A DNA stretch of 64,000 bases, taken from contig NZ_JARGEL010000026.1 of the NCBI RefSeq assembly GCF_029211265.1, positions 1 to 64,000 of the forward strand, read 5' to 3'. The translations under genes and the position numbers were made by a program. Shown here piece by piece: positions 8,788-17,922 of this stretch; position 1 is the first letter of the stretch, and each line of letters begins with the position of its first letter. Source of the stretch: Extensimonas soli (GTDB lineage: Bacteria > Pseudomonadota > Gammaproteobacteria > Burkholderiales > Burkholderiaceae_C). A model generated the notes under the pieces. It saw only the letters and a program-made list of their open reading frames with translations, was not told the DNA's origin and did no database searches.

Positions 8788-9581
8788 CACAACTTCCACC
8801 ACGGGTTCGACCTGGGCTTGAAGCCCTGGGTCAGGTAGGTGCTTTGCGGGTAAGAGGCCTCGAGCACGCGGCGCGTGTCGTCGCGCAACTGGGTCATACC
8901 CAGTGCGTCGTAGGACTGCATCAGAATGTAGAGCGCCTCTTCGAGCGCAGGCACGTCCTTGTATTCGGCCAATGCGGCTTGCGCCCGGTTGATGGCTGCG
9001 ACGTAGGCGCCGCGTTGGTAGTAGTAGCGCGCAACGTGCACCTCGTAACGGGCCAGCGCATTGACGATGTAAATCATGCGCTGGCGCGCATCGGGGGCGT
9101 ATTTGGAGTCCGGAAATCGGGTTACCAATTCACGATAAGCCTCGAAGGAGTCTTTTGCCGCCTTCTGATCGCGCTCGGACAGGTCCTGGCGCGAAATCCA
9201 GGAGAACAGTCCCAGGTCGTCATTGAAGTTGATGATGCCTTTGAGGTAGAGCGCATAGTCGAACGCAGGGCTCGCCGGGTGCAGCTTCATGAAGCGGTCC
9301 AGAGTTGCGATCGCCTGGGCTTTCTCGCCGTTCTTGTATTGGGCATAGGCTTTCTCGAGCTGGGCCTGCTGCGCCAGCGGGGTGCCCGCGGCGCGGCCTT
9401 CGAGTTTTTCATAAAGGTCTATGGCCTTGTCGAACGCGCCGCCGTTCATCTCGTCCTTGGCCTCGGAATAGAGGCGATTCGGACTCCAGCCCGCGGTCGG
9501 GTCGGTAGGGGCGCTGGAGCAGGCTGCCAAAATGCCGGCGGCCAGCAGAACGGAGACGAGAGACGAGGAAGGGCGCAGCAT
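8784..9581 (-). CDS. bamD: Outer membrane protein assembly factor BamD
   Basis: BamD is the essential lipoprotein of the BAM complex that folds beta-barrel proteins into the outer membrane. The 265 residues start with a lipoprotein signal peptide ending in the lipobox LAAC (acylated Cys21). A set of tetratricopeptide-like helices follows, including YxxAxxxMNGGAFDKAIDLYEKLE and RFMKLHPASPAFDYALYLKG. FPDSKYAPDARQRM also matches the family. Length fits BamD/ComL at about 245-270. The stop overlaps the start of the PP2C gene. Confidence 0.95.
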   Translation of the reverse strand: MLRPSSSLVSVLLAAGILAACSSAPTDPTAGWSPNRLYSEAKDEMNGGAFDKAIDLYEKLEGRAAGTPLAQQAQLEKAYAQYKNGEKAQAIATLDRFMKLHPASPAFDYALYLKGIINFNDDLGLFSWISRQDLSERDQKAAKDSFEAYRELVTRFPDSKYAPDARQRMIYIVNALARYEVHVARYYYQRGAYVAAINRAQAALAEYKDVPALEEALYILMQSYDALGMTQLRDDTRRVLEASYPQSTYLTQGFKPRSNPWWKLW

Positions 9582-9609
9582 CGCAGGTAGCTTTCAGACA
9601 AATACGCAA

Positions 9610-9634
9610 GGGAGCCGAGGGCACGGCGGCTCCC
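9610..9634. terminator. GC-rich hairpin between crcB and bamD
   Basis: GGGAGCCG and CGGCTCCC form an eight-base stem around a nine-base loop. It lies downstream of crcB and just upstream of bamD on the reverse strand. No run of T follows on either strand, so it is at most a weak or attenuating terminator. Confidence 0.35.
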
Positions 9635-9702
9635 TGGTCGGCCGGGGCATTGTAGCGGGCGAGCCCAGCTTGCAAGAGCAGAGCAAAGGCCCTTCGCCGA
9701 AG

Positions 9703-10080
9703 TTACCCGTTCAAGCAAAAACGTGCCGTTTGCAGGCCCAGCACCGTCAAGAGCAGCGAGCCGCCCAGATGCAGCGTCGTCGTGCCCAGTGCCAGGGCGT
9801 AGCGCTGCTGCTGCAGCAGGGCCACGACTTCGGCGGAAAAGCTCGAGAAGGTCGTGAGCGCGCCCAGGAATCCCGTGATCAGCGCCAGGCGCCAGACCGG
9901 ATCAAGCTGCGGCAGCGCCTGGAACACACCCACGCACAGCCCGACGAGGTAGCCGCCGACGAGGTTTGCGGCGAGCGTACCCCAGGGGATCAAGCCGCCG
10001 GGGCTGAGCCACAGGCCCAGCTGCCAACGCAGCAGGGCACCGGCGCAGGCGCCGAGGCAGATCGCAAAAATGTGTAGCAT
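9703..10080 (-). CDS. crcB: Fluoride efflux channel CrcB (Fluc)
   Basis: CrcB/Fluc is a small dual-topology membrane channel that exports fluoride. The 125 residues contain four predicted membrane helices. The family motifs are [15 protein letters not shown] and [13 protein letters not shown], the last being the phenylalanine and polar track that lines the pore. Length matches the family at 120-130. No fluoride riboswitch was recognised in the bases upstream of its ATG. It is upstream of bamD on the same strand, 121 bases apart. Confidence 0.93.
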   Translation of the reverse strand: MLHIFAICLGACAGALLRWQLGLWLSPGGLIPWGTLAANLVGGYLVGLCVGVFQALPQLDPVWRLALITGFLGALTTFSSFSAEVVALLQQQRYALALGTTTLHLGGSLLLTVLGLQTARFCLNG

Positions 10081-10145
10081 GGGGCGCAGTCAGTATGTGT
10101 CATTTTGGGCGCTGTGCAGGGCGTCTTGAGCCTGCGCCGCATTCA

Positions 10146-10171
10146 ACTATTGTGCTGCAGCATGCGCAATA
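10146..10171. promoter_or_regulatory. Inverted repeat upstream of the PagL-like gene
   Basis: CTATTGTG and CGCAATAG pair around CTGCAGCATG. It lies in the 139-base gap between the divergent crcB and PagL-like genes, about 50 bases before the latter's start. It could be an operator or a short hairpin; nothing in the sequence decides between them. Confidence 0.3.
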
Positions 10172-10219
10172 GGCCGTGGAAGTGCCAAAATTGTAGAAAT
10201 AACGTGGAGCACAAAACCA

Positions 10220-10816
10220 ATGTTTGTTACTGCTGTGGGATTCTGGCGCAAGGGTTCTTTTCGGGCCTTCCCGCGCATTGGGGCTTTGGCTGTGGCTCTT
10301 GGAGCGCTAGGCGTCAGCGCTTGGGCTCAGCAGTTCGAGGCGCGCCGATCCATCTATGTGGAAGCCGGTGGCAGCCTGGACAACAATGGGAGTGCCAGCA
10401 CGGCCGTGCTGGGCCTGAGCCTGCCCATGCAGCAAAAGCTCTGGGGCGGCCGCATCGGCATGGCCTGGAATTTTTACCTGGGAGGCTGGGACGGCGACGC
10501 GCGCGAAGGGCAGCGCAAATACTACGCACAGATAGGCGTGGTGCCCATGTTCCGCTATCATTTTAATGATGGATCGTCGCCCTGGTTCGTCGAAGGCGGC
10601 ATAGGCGCGTCCTACATGCACAAGACCTACCAAGTGGGCGACAAGCGGTTCGGCACGCGCTGGAATTTCAGCGATCATCTGGGTGTCGGTCGGGTTTTCG
10701 GTGATCAGCACGAGCAGGAACTTGGGCTTTATGTCAAGCATGTCTCGAATGCCGGATTCAAAAAGCCGAATCCTGGGGAGACCTTTTTGGAGCTGCGCTA
10801 CGCACACGCTTTTTGA
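10220..10816 (+). CDS. Lipid A 3-O-deacylase, PagL-like acyloxyacyl hydrolase
   Basis: This is a predicted outer-membrane beta-barrel enzyme that removes the 3-linked acyl chain of lipid A. The 198 residues start with a signal peptide (hydrophobic stretch around residues 18-35, ending near AWAQQ). An eight-strand barrel pattern follows. The catalytic region near the C-terminus is KHVSNAG...NPGE, in which H174, S176 and E187 match the His-Ser-Glu triad of PagL. The protein ends with an aromatic residue (RYAHAF), as outer-membrane barrels do. It stands alone between crcB and the usp gene. Confidence 0.88.
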   Translation: MFVTAVGFWRKGSFRAFPRIGALAVALGALGVSAWAQQFEARRSIYVEAGGSLDNNGSASTAVLGLSLPMQQKLWGGRIGMAWNFYLGGWDGDAREGQRKYYAQIGVVPMFRYHFNDGSSPWFVEGGIGASYMHKTYQVGDKRFGTRWNFSDHLGVGRVFGDQHEQELGLYVKHVSNAGFKKPNPGETFLELRYAHAF

Positions 10817-10939
10817 TGGCTTGGCGCAGGGGTGCCGGGGTCGGGCCTGAAACGCAGCCGGGTTGCTGGGCTTGGATGGCGTCAGATTGAGGCATGATCA
10901 CGTCTTCACGCTGCTTTCTCGCTTTCCCGGAGAAATACC

Positions 10940-11377
10940 ATGTTCAAGCACATTCTGGTTCCCATAGACGGCTCCAAAACCTCCATGCTCGCGGTGTCCA
11001 AGGCCGCAGGCTTGGCCAAAACTTTTGGCAGCAAGGTCACTTTGCTCTATGTGATCGATCCTTATCCGTTCACGGGCGTGGGGGCGGACTTCGGGTATGG
11101 CCAGGAGCAATACCTGACCGCCGCGACGGCAGAAGCCAACATTGCCATCGATGCGGCCAAAAAAGCCATGTCCGAGGCGGGGGTGCAGGCTGAAGGTGTC
11201 ATCGCCGAAGGGCATGTGGTGCACGATGCCATCGTCGAAGCGGTAAAAAATATCGGTGCCGACCTCATCGTGATGGGTTCGCACGGCCGCCGTGGCCTCG
11301 AAAAGCTCATGCTTGGCAGCGTGACGCAGCGCATTCTGAGCCTGGTGCATATTTCTGTGCTCGTGGTGCGCGATTGA
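10940..11377 (+). CDS. Universal stress protein, UspA family
   Basis: This is a single-domain Usp protein of 145 residues. It begins [12 protein letters not shown] and ends with the ATP-binding signature [18 protein letters not shown], that is G-x2-G-x9-G-S/T, followed by SVLVV. It is preceded by a good GGAGAA ribosome binding site. The stop overlaps the glgB ATG (TGATG), implying translational coupling to glycogen branching enzyme. The role is stress tolerance in the cytoplasm; the exact trigger cannot be read from sequence. Confidence 0.93.
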   Translation: MFKHILVPIDGSKTSMLAVSKAAGLAKTFGSKVTLLYVIDPYPFTGVGADFGYGQEQYLTAATAEANIAIDAAKKAMSEAGVQAEGVIAEGHVVHDAIVEAVKNIGADLIVMGSHGRRGLEKLMLGSVTQRILSLVHISVLVVRD

Positions 11378-13308
11378 TGCCCATGGTGCCAGCGGGAACC
11401 GCGCAAGCGCCAAGCTTACTGACCGCGCACGACGTTTACCTGTTTCGCGAAGGTACGCACAGCCGCCTGTATGAAAAGCTCGGTGCGCATTTTTGTACGG
11501 TGGATGGCGCGGCGGGAGTGCAGTTCGCCGTGTGGGCGCCCAATGCGGCGCGTGTGAGTGTGATCGGCGACTTCAACGGCTGGGCCAAGGATGCGCATCC
11601 CTGTGCGCCGCGCGCCGATCACTCGGGCATTTGGGAGTGCTTCATCCCCGGCGTGCAGCAGGGTGATGTCTATAAGTTTCACATCCAGTCGCGCCACCAC
11701 GGCTACGCCGTGGACAAGGCCGATCCGTTCGCCGTCTATGCCGAGCTGGCGCCGCGCACCGGCTCGCGCGTCTGGCCGCTCGACTACGCCTGGGGCGACC
11801 AGGACTGGATGGCGCGCCGGCGCAGCACGAACGCGCTCGATGCGCCCATCAGCGTCTATGAGGTGCACCTGGGCTCGTGGCGGCGCGTACCCGAAGAGGG
11901 GCAGCGCTTTCTGAGCTACCGCGAAATCGCGCCGCTGCTGGCCGAGCACGTGCAGGCGCTGGGCTTCACGCACGTGGAACTGCTGCCCGTGATGGAGCAC
12001 CCGTTTTATGGTTCGTGGGGCTACCAGACCACGGGCTACTTCGCGCCCACGGCACGCTACGGCACGCCACAGGACTTCATGTACCTGATCGATTACCTGC
12101 ACCAGGCGGGCATAGGCGTGATCCTTGACTGGGTGCCCTCGCACTTCCCGACCGATGCGCACGGCCTGGCGTATTTCGACGGCACGCATTTGTTCGAGCA
12201 CGCCGACCCGCGCCAGGGTTTTCACCCTGAATGGAGCAGCGCGATCTTCAACTACGGCCGCAACGAGGTGCGCGCGTTCCTGCTGTCGAGCGCGCTGTTC
12301 TGGCTCGAGCACTACCACGTCGATGGCTTGCGCGTCGATGCCGTGGCTTCCATGCTCTACCTCGACTATGCCCGTACCGAAGGCGAATGGATTCCGAACC
12401 ACTACGGCGGGCGCGAAAACCTGCAGGCCATAGACTTTTTGCGCCAGCTCAACACGGCGGCCTACCGCGAGCACCCCGACATCCAGACCTACGCTGAAGA
12501 ATCGACGGCCTGGCCCATGGTGTCGCGCCCCGTGGCGGCAGGCGGGCTGGGCTTTGGCCTCAAGTGGAACATGGGCTGGATGCACGACACGCTGCGCTAT
12601 TTCCAGCGTGACCCGCTCTATAGGCGCCATCACCACGGGCAAATCTCTTTCAGCATCTGGTATGCCTTCAGCGAGAACTTCATCCTGCCGCTGTCGCACG
12701 ACGAAGTGGTGCATGGCAAGGGCGCGCTGATTGGCAAGATGCCCGGCGACGAGTGGCAGCAGTTTGCGAACCTGCGCCTGCTGTATGGCGCCATGTGGGC
12801 GCACCCGGGCAAAAAGCTGCTGTTCATGGGCGGTGAATTCGGCCAGCGGCGCGAATGGCAGCACGAGGAGAGCCTCGAGTGGCATGTGCTGCAATACCCG
12901 CTGCACGCGGGTGTGCAGCGCTGGGTCAGCGACCTGAACCGTTGCCAGCGCGCGCAGCCGGCCTTGCATGCGCAAGACTTTGTGCACGAGGGCTTCGCCT
13001 GGGTCGATTTTCACGACGCTGAGGCTTCGGTGCTGAGCTTTCTGCGCCGCGGCCGCGAGGCACAGGACCTGGTGCTGGTCGTGTGCAATTTCACGCCCGT
13101 GCCGCGCGCGCACTACCGCGTCGGCGTGCCATCTGCCGGGTACTGGCAGGAGCTGCTCAACAGCGACGCAGCGGAGTATGGTGGCAGTGGCATGGGTAAT
13201 GGCGGTGGCGCGCACACCCAGGACGTGGCTGCGCACGGCTATGCGCAATCGCTATCGCTGCTGTTGCCGCCGCTGAGCGCGCTGTATTTGAAACCTGTTT
13301 CGGGGTGA
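11377..13308 (+). CDS. glgB: 1,4-alpha-glucan branching enzyme
   Basis: GlgB introduces alpha-1,6 branches into glycogen. The 643 residues have an N-terminal CBM48 domain ([19 protein letters not shown]) and a GH13 catalytic barrel. Its conserved blocks are [25 protein letters not shown] with the nucleophile D321, the acid/base region AEEST (E374/E375), and [13 protein letters not shown]-terminal beta-domain follows. The short N-terminus indicates the form without the extra N1 domain. ATG at 11377 overlaps the usp stop; TTG at 11374 is possible but less likely. No other glycogen genes are nearby, so glgB is detached from glgA/glgC here. Confidence 0.95.
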   Translation: MPMVPAGTAQAPSLLTAHDVYLFREGTHSRLYEKLGAHFCTVDGAAGVQFAVWAPNAARVSVIGDFNGWAKDAHPCAPRADHSGIWECFIPGVQQGDVYKFHIQSRHHGYAVDKADPFAVYAELAPRTGSRVWPLDYAWGDQDWMARRRSTNALDAPISVYEVHLGSWRRVPEEGQRFLSYREIAPLLAEHVQALGFTHVELLPVMEHPFYGSWGYQTTGYFAPTARYGTPQDFMYLIDYLHQAGIGVILDWVPSHFPTDAHGLAYFDGTHLFEHADPRQGFHPEWSSAIFNYGRNEVRAFLLSSALFWLEHYHVDGLRVDAVASMLYLDYARTEGEWIPNHYGGRENLQAIDFLRQLNTAAYREHPDIQTYAEESTAWPMVSRPVAAGGLGFGLKWNMGWMHDTLRYFQRDPLYRRHHHGQISFSIWYAFSENFILPLSHDEVVHGKGALIGKMPGDEWQQFANLRLLYGAMWAHPGKKLLFMGGEFGQRREWQHEESLEWHVLQYPLHAGVQRWVSDLNRCQRAQPALHAQDFVHEGFAWVDFHDAEASVLSFLRRGREAQDLVLVVCNFTPVPRAHYRVGVPSAGYWQELLNSDAAEYGGSGMGNGGGAHTQDVAAHGYAQSLSLLLPPLSALYLKPVSG

Positions 13309-13318
13309 CGCGGCAAAG

Positions 13319-13356
13319 CCAAAGGGCGCCGGCAGCTACCTGCCGGCGCCCTTTGG
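13319..13356. terminator. Bidirectional terminator between glgB and bktB
   Basis: A 16-base perfect stem (CCAAAGGGCGCCGGCA paired with its complement) surrounds the loop GCTACC. It sits between the convergent glgB and bktB genes, 10 bases after the glgB stop. The symmetry lets it serve both strands. There is no strong T run. Confidence 0.75.
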
Positions 13357-13386
13357 GGTGTGGCGTGTGCCAGCCGATGGCCTGCG

Positions 13387-14571
13387 TTACATGCGTTCAA
13401 AAATTGCCGCGATGCCCTGGCCGCCGCCGATGCACATGGTCACGAGCGCGTAGCGGCCCTGGATGCGCTGCAGCTCGTACAGCGCCTTCACGGTGATCAA
13501 GGCGCCCGTTGCGCCAATCGGGTGGCCCAGCGAAATGCCCGAGCCGTTGGGGTTGACCTTGGCGGGGTCGGCACCCAGGCCCTTGGTGACGGCGCAGGCC
13601 TGCGCGGCAAAGGCCTCGTTGGCTTCGATGACGTCGATCTGGTCGAGCTTGATGCCGGTCTTTTTCAGCAGCATCTGCGTGGCGGGCACCGGGCCTATGC
13701 CCATGAGTTTGGGCTCCACGCCGGCGTGCGCGTAGCCCACGAGGCGCGCGAGCGGCTTGGCGCCGCGCGCCTTCGCGGCGCTGGCTTCCATCAGCACTAC
13801 GGCGGAGGCGGCGTCATTGATACCGCTGGCATTGGCGGCGGTGACGGTGCCGTTTTCCTTCACGAACACGGGCTTCATCTTCTGGAAGTCCTCGAGCGTG
13901 GCGCCGGGGCGGAAGTGCTCGTCTTTCTCAAACGCGACTTCGCCTTTTTTGCTCTTCATCATCACGGGCACGATCTGGCCCGCGAAGCGGTTTTCGGCCC
14001 AGGCGCGCTCGGCGCGGTGGTGGCTCTCGAGCGCCAGCGCGTCCTGGTCTTCGCGCGTGATGCCGAACTCTTTGGCTACGTTTTCGGCCGTCACGCCCAT
14101 GTGGATGGTGTGGAAAGGGTCGTGCAGCGCGCCGACCATCATGTCCACCATTTTGGTGTCGCCCATGCGCGCGCCCCAGCGCGTGGCGAGCGAGACGTAG
14201 GGCGCGCGGCTCATGTTCTCGGCACCGCCGCCCACGGCCACGTCGTATTCGCCGAGCAAAATGCCCTGGCTCGCGCTCACGATGGCCTGCAGGCCCGAGC
14301 CGCACAGGCGGTTGACGTTCATCGCGGGTGTTTCTTTGGGGCAGCCGCCGTTGATCGCCGCCACGCGCGAGAGGTACATGTCGCGCGGCTCGGTGTTGAC
14401 CACGTGGCCGAACACCACGTGGCCCACGTCCTTGCCCTCGACCTGGGCGCGCGCGAGCGCCTCCTTGAGCGCGGTGGCGGCCAGATCGACGGTGGGGATG
14501 TCCTTCAGGCTACCGCCAAAGGTGCCAATGGCGGTGCGCACGGCGCTGACGACGACGACTTCACGGGTCAT
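13387..14571 (-). CDS. bktB: Beta-ketothiolase / acetyl-CoA acyltransferase, BktB-like
   Basis: This thiolase condenses or cleaves acyl-CoA units and is closest to BktB, which feeds C4 and C5 units into polyhydroxyalkanoate synthesis. The 394 residues match the expected length exactly. Visible are the nucleophilic cysteine in NRLCGSG (C90), the active-site histidine in GHPIGATGA (H350) and the second cysteine in CIGGGQG (C380). NEAFAAQ also matches the family. The ATG at 14571 gives the usual N-terminus MTREVVVVSAVRTAIGTFGG. It is a single gene, convergent with glgB. BktB versus a general acetyl-CoA acetyltransferase is decided on overall similarity only. Confidence 0.88.
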   Translation of the reverse strand: MTREVVVVSAVRTAIGTFGGSLKDIPTVDLAATALKEALARAQVEGKDVGHVVFGHVVNTEPRDMYLSRVAAINGGCPKETPAMNVNRLCGSGLQAIVSASQGILLGEYDVAVGGGAENMSRAPYVSLATRWGARMGDTKMVDMMVGALHDPFHTIHMGVTAENVAKEFGITREDQDALALESHHRAERAWAENRFAGQIVPVMMKSKKGEVAFEKDEHFRPGATLEDFQKMKPVFVKENGTVTAANASGINDAASAVVLMEASAAKARGAKPLARLVGYAHAGVEPKLMGIGPVPATQMLLKKTGIKLDQIDVIEANEAFAAQACAVTKGLGADPAKVNPNGSGISLGHPIGATGALITVKALYELQRIQGRYALVTMCIGGGQGIAAIFERM

Positions 14572-14630
14572 GTTCACTTCCTTCAATGATGAAAATATAG
14601 GCAAAAAAGGTGTTTTACGCAGTATCTACG

Positions 14631-14646
14631 GGCGCTAGCAGCTATC
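14631..14646. repeat. Half copy of the palindromic intergenic repeat
   Basis: GGCGCTAGCAGCTATC matches one arm of the intergenic repeat family seen elsewhere in this window, including the CTAG core, but the partner arm is missing. It lies in the 152-base gap between bktB and the phoH gene. Confidence 0.5.
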
Positions 14647-14723
14647 GAAAAAAGAATGGTGCAAGCTGCCGGCGCACCCTGCCTCTTTGCGCTGAGGGGC
14701 TCTGAGCATACTCCGCGCAGAAA

Positions 14724-16445
14724 TCACAGCACCTCGCTCGCGAAATCGGCCAGGCGCGAGCGTTCGCCGCGCGCGAGCGTGATGTGGCCGCTGTGCGGCC
14801 AGCCCTTGAAGCGATCCACGGCGTAAGTCAGGCCCGAAGAGCCTTCGGTGAGGTAGGGCGTGTCAATCTGCGCGAGGTTGCCCATGCAGATGATCTTGGT
14901 GCCGGGGCCGGCGCGCGTGACCAGCGTCTTCATCTGCTTGGGCGTGAGGTTCTGCGCTTCGTCGATGATCACGTATTTGTTCAAAAAGGTGCGCCCGCGC
15001 ATGAAGTTCATGCTCTTGATCTTGATGCGGCTGCGGATCAGCTCGTTGGTTGCGGCGCGGCCCCATTCGCCGGCGTTGCCGCCATCGCCCTTGGCGAGAA
15101 ATTCGAGGTTGTCGTCGAGCGCACCCATCCACGGCCCCATTTTTTCCTCTTCGGTGCCGGGCAGAAAGCCGATGTCCTCGCCCACGCTCACGGTGGCGCG
15201 GGTCATGATGATCTCGGTATAGCGGCGCTCGTCGAGCACCTGTGTGAGGCCCGCAGCCAGCGCCATGAGCGTCTTGCCCGTGCCCGCCGTGCCTGCGAGC
15301 GTCACGAAGTCGATGCTCTGGTCCATGAGCAGATTCATCGCGAAGTTCTGCTCGCGGTTGCGCGTGGTCACGCCCCAGACGGCGTTTTTGGCCGAGCCGT
15401 AGTCGGTGAGCGTTTGCAGCACGGCGCTTTTGTCGCGGATTTCGACCACGCGCGCGAACAGGCTGGGCTCACCCGGGGCCTCGAAGTGGACGAACTGGTT
15501 GATCAGCAGTTGCGCCACCAGCGGCCCGCCGATGCGGTAGTAGGTGTGCGCGCCGTTTTGCCAGCTCTCGATGTGCTTGCCCGCGCGGCTCCAGAAGTCG
15601 GGCGGCAGCGCGAGCACGCCGGCGTAGAGCAGGTCCCCGTCCTCGAGCACCTTGTCGTTCTGGTAGTCCTCGGCGGTCAGGCCCAGCGCACGTGCCTTGA
15701 CGCGCATGTTGATGTCTTTGGAAACCAGCACCACCTCGCGCGGCGCGTGCAGCTTGCGCAGCGCCTCGACCACGCCGAGGATCTGGTTGTCGGCCTTGCC
15801 CGGCGGCAGGCTGGTGGGCAGCGGGTAGTCGAGCGGCGCGGTCTGGAAGAACAGATGCCCCTTGGCCGTGCGCTGGCCCGTGGCGTCGAGGCGCAGGCCC
15901 AGCGCCATGTCGCCCGCGTGCAAGGCGGCCAGCGCGTCCAGCGTGCGGCTGGCCTGGCGGCCGTTGCGCGCAACCTCGGTCGTGCCCTTTTTGTGCGCGT
16001 CCAGCTCTTCGAGCACGATCATGGGCAGGAAGATGTCGTGTTCCTCGAAGCGGAACAGGCTGCTCGGGTCGTGCAGCAGCACGTTGGTATCGAGCACGAA
16101 GAGCTTGGCCGGGCCTGAGGCGCGGCGTTTTTTCGGTGCGGGTGCGCTGGCCGCGGCCGGCGCCCTGGTGGCAGCGGGGCCATGCGCCGACGGTTCCTTG
16201 CGGCTGCCCGGGCGCGCAGCGCGCGCGCGCGGGGCGGCGGGCGTTGGCGCCGTTTCGGGCGCGCGGGATGAAGTGGGTGCGACGGGCGCAGCGGGTTGCT
16301 CCGCGGGTGCGGTGCTTGGCACGAGCTGCAGGGCGGGGATTGTCTCGGCACGTGCGGCGGGGCGCACTGCCGCGGAGGCAGGGGCGGCCAGGGTTTCAGC
16401 GGTCAGACGGTCGGCGCGGCGGCGCGGGGCAGGGGGCAGGGGCAT
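14724..16445 (-). CDS. PhoH family ATPase with N-terminal PIN domain (YlaK/PhoH2 type)
   Basis: This protein fuses a PIN RNase domain to a PhoH P-loop ATPase. In this family the pair acts as a sequence-dependent RNA helicase and nuclease. The first 110 residues are a low-complexity Ala/Pro/Arg leader. The PIN domain starts at KLFVLDTNVLLHDP (D119) and continues with LPMIVLEELDAHKKG. PhoH follows, with Walker A TAGTGKT (K391), ATVSVGEDIGFLPGTEEEKM and IIDEAQNLTP as Walker B. The ATG at 16445 is chosen; an in-frame TTG at 16481 would add 12 residues. Neither start has a clear ribosome binding site. It follows the bcp terminator. Confidence 0.9.
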   Translation of the reverse strand: MPLPPAPRRRADRLTAETLAAPASAAVRPAARAETIPALQLVPSTAPAEQPAAPVAPTSSRAPETAPTPAAPRARAARPGSRKEPSAHGPAATRAPAAASAPAPKKRRASGPAKLFVLDTNVLLHDPSSLFRFEEHDIFLPMIVLEELDAHKKGTTEVARNGRQASRTLDALAALHAGDMALGLRLDATGQRTAKGHLFFQTAPLDYPLPTSLPPGKADNQILGVVEALRKLHAPREVVLVSKDINMRVKARALGLTAEDYQNDKVLEDGDLLYAGVLALPPDFWSRAGKHIESWQNGAHTYYRIGGPLVAQLLINQFVHFEAPGEPSLFARVVEIRDKSAVLQTLTDYGSAKNAVWGVTTRNREQNFAMNLLMDQSIDFVTLAGTAGTGKTLMALAAGLTQVLDERRYTEIIMTRATVSVGEDIGFLPGTEEEKMGPWMGALDDNLEFLAKGDGGNAGEWGRAATNELIRSRIKIKSMNFMRGRTFLNKYVIIDEAQNLTPKQMKTLVTRAGPGTKIICMGNLAQIDTPYLTEGSSGLTYAVDRFKGWPHSGHITLARGERSRLADFASEVL

Positions 16446-16479
16446 GGTGGGATGGGGGTGAGGAGGGGGAAAGTGGCTC

Positions 16480-16514
16480 AAAAAACAAAAAGCCGCCAGG
16501 AAACCCCGGCGGCT
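16480..16514 (-). terminator. Rho-independent terminator after bcp
   Basis: On the reverse strand, AGCCGCC and GGCGGCT (16491-16514) form a stem around GGGGTTTCCT. A run of T broken by a single G follows immediately (16490-16480). It lies 90 bases after the bcp stop and separates bcp from the phoH gene. Confidence 0.85.
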
Positions 16515-16605
16515 GGAAGGAGGAGAGGACGCAGAGCAGTGCTCAAGTGCATTGAACCATTATGCCTACGGTTCGTGAACAGGCTCGTAAACGACTCAGC
16601 AAGAC

Positions 16606-17094
16606 TCAGGCGGCTTTTTTGTTGAGCGCCTTGACGGCCTTGACGGCCTTGAGCACTTCATCGACATGGCCGGGCACCTTGATGCCGCGCCATTCTTGCA
16701 GCAGCACGCCGTCGGGGCCGACGAGGAAGGTGCTGCGCTCTATGCCTTTGACCTTTTTGCCGTACATGATCTTGTTCTTGACCACGCCGAACATGTGGCA
16801 CATTTTTTCTTCGGTGTCGGCGATGAGTTCGAACGGCAGTTCGAGCTTGGCCTTGAAGTCTTCGTGCGACTTCATGTTGTCGCGCGACACGCCGAACAGT
16901 GCCGCGCCGGCCTTGACGAAGTCTTTGTATTTGTCACGGAACTGCATGGCCTCGGTGGTGCAGCCCGGCGTGTTGTCCTTGGGGTAAAAATAAAGCACCA
17001 GGATTTGGCCCAGGTGCGAGGTGTTGGATACCTGGATGCCGCCCGTGGCGTTGGCTTCGAATTCAGGCAGGAGTTTGTTGACAACGATCGCCAT
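16606..17094 (-). CDS. bcp: Thioredoxin-dependent peroxiredoxin, Bcp/PrxQ family
   Basis: This is a thiol peroxidase that reduces hydroperoxides. The 162 residues carry the peroxidatic cysteine in DNTPGCTTEA (C45), then VLYFYPKD just before it and a conserved R in RSTFLVGPDG. The resolving cysteine found five residues later in Escherichia coli Bcp (C50) is replaced by methionine here. It should therefore behave as a one-cysteine type, or use a cysteine further on (the one in KMCHMF). The ATG at 17094 is chosen because upstream in-frame sequence does not resemble the family. It ends with a strong terminator. Confidence 0.9.
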   Translation of the reverse strand: MAIVVNKLLPEFEANATGGIQVSNTSHLGQILVLYFYPKDNTPGCTTEAMQFRDKYKDFVKAGAALFGVSRDNMKSHEDFKAKLELPFELIADTEEKMCHMFGVVKNKIMYGKKVKGIERSTFLVGPDGVLLQEWRGIKVPGHVDEVLKAVKAVKALNKKAA

Positions 17095-17293
17095 GGCTTT
17101 CAGTCTCTCTGGAGGTAGTCGTTGGAAAGCCGGGAGCACATAAGAAGGCTGGAATTCGAGGCAGGAACCCAAAGCACCATCCCCCGGCCGCAATCCGCAA
17201 TTTTACCGCGGAAAGCTTTACAAACAAAGCTTTACACCGAATGGCAGGCCCGTCGGCGCGCGCGGCATGGTGCATGGCGCCAGCGGGTTTTCG

Positions 17294-17734
17294 TCATGTC
17301 GCCGGCGCTTCGAGCACCAGCGCCGCAACCACTTTGCGCCCTTCGTGGGCGAGCACGTTGTAGGTGCGGCACGCGGCGGCCGTGTTCATGGTTTCCAGCG
17401 CCAGGCCCAGGGCCACGAGTGGCTGCAGCCAGGCTGCAGGGACGAAGCGGTGGCGGTTGCCGCTGCCCAGCAGCAGCACTTCGACGGGGCGCCCGGCGGC
17501 CTGCGCCGCAGGTGGTGCCGCAAGGTGCGCGGCAAGGTGCGCGGCAAGGTGCGCGGCAAGGGTGGCAAAGTGGGCCGGGCCGAGGTCTTCAAAGCGCGCG
17601 CAGTCCCAATCCAGGCGCAGACCGTCCGAGCCGAGGATGACGCTGTGGGTGATTTTTTCGCTCTCGACGGCGATCCAGCCGGGGCCGTAGCCGCGGATGG
17701 TCTGTGCTTCGGAGCGTTCGGGCGCGAATTTCAT
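17294..17734 (-). CDS. Mth938-like (NDUFAF3/DUF498 family) protein
   Basis: The 146-residue product matches the small alpha/beta Mth938-like family: residues around GYGPGWIAVESEKITHSVILG, then EVLLLGSGNRHRFVP and a terminal block TMNTAAACRTYNVLAHEGRKVVAALV. In mitochondria the homologous NDUFAF3 helps complex I assembly; the bacterial role is not established. The middle carries an Ala-His-Leu repeat (AAHL several times) encoded by a perfect 12-base tandem repeat at 17521-17556. Family members usually lack it, so this stretch is a recent expansion in a loop. It is divergent from alaA. Confidence 0.8.
   Translation of the reverse strand: MKFAPERSEAQTIRGYGPGWIAVESEKITHSVILGSDGLRLDWDCARFEDLGPAHFATLAAHLAAHLAAHLAAPPAAQAAGRPVEVLLLGSGNRHRFVPAAWLQPLVALGLALETMNTAAACRTYNVLAHEGRKVVAALVLEAPAT
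17521..17556. repeat. 12-bp tandem repeat, three perfect copies, inside the Mth938-like gene
   Basis: CAAGGTGCGCGG is repeated head to tail three times, with a degraded partial copy after it. It is in frame with the reverse-strand gene and encodes repeats of Ala-Ala-His-Leu. Copy number changes would add or remove four residues without a frameshift. Confidence 0.9.
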
Positions 17735-17922
17735 GGGCAGTTCGTGGGTGCGCGAGGGGGCGGCGCCAAAGGCGTGCGCTGCAGTGAAGCGCCGGGGGCG
17801 GATAGCGATCGTGCAGTAGCGGCAAAATCGACCGATCCGGCCGCCGATCTATGGTCAAATTATAGGTTTTCGGCGCTTTTGCCATCGTTTTGGGGCTGCC
17901 GCCCCTGGATTGCCGTCCGCTT

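Noticed and set aside
10081-10219. Fluoride riboswitch upstream of crcB
   Set aside because: The conserved core of the crcB riboswitch was not recognised in the short gap upstream of crcB.
17521-17556. Short tandem repeats as a possible CRISPR array
   Set aside because: Units are 12 bases with no spacers and are in frame in a coding sequence. No cas genes are in the window.
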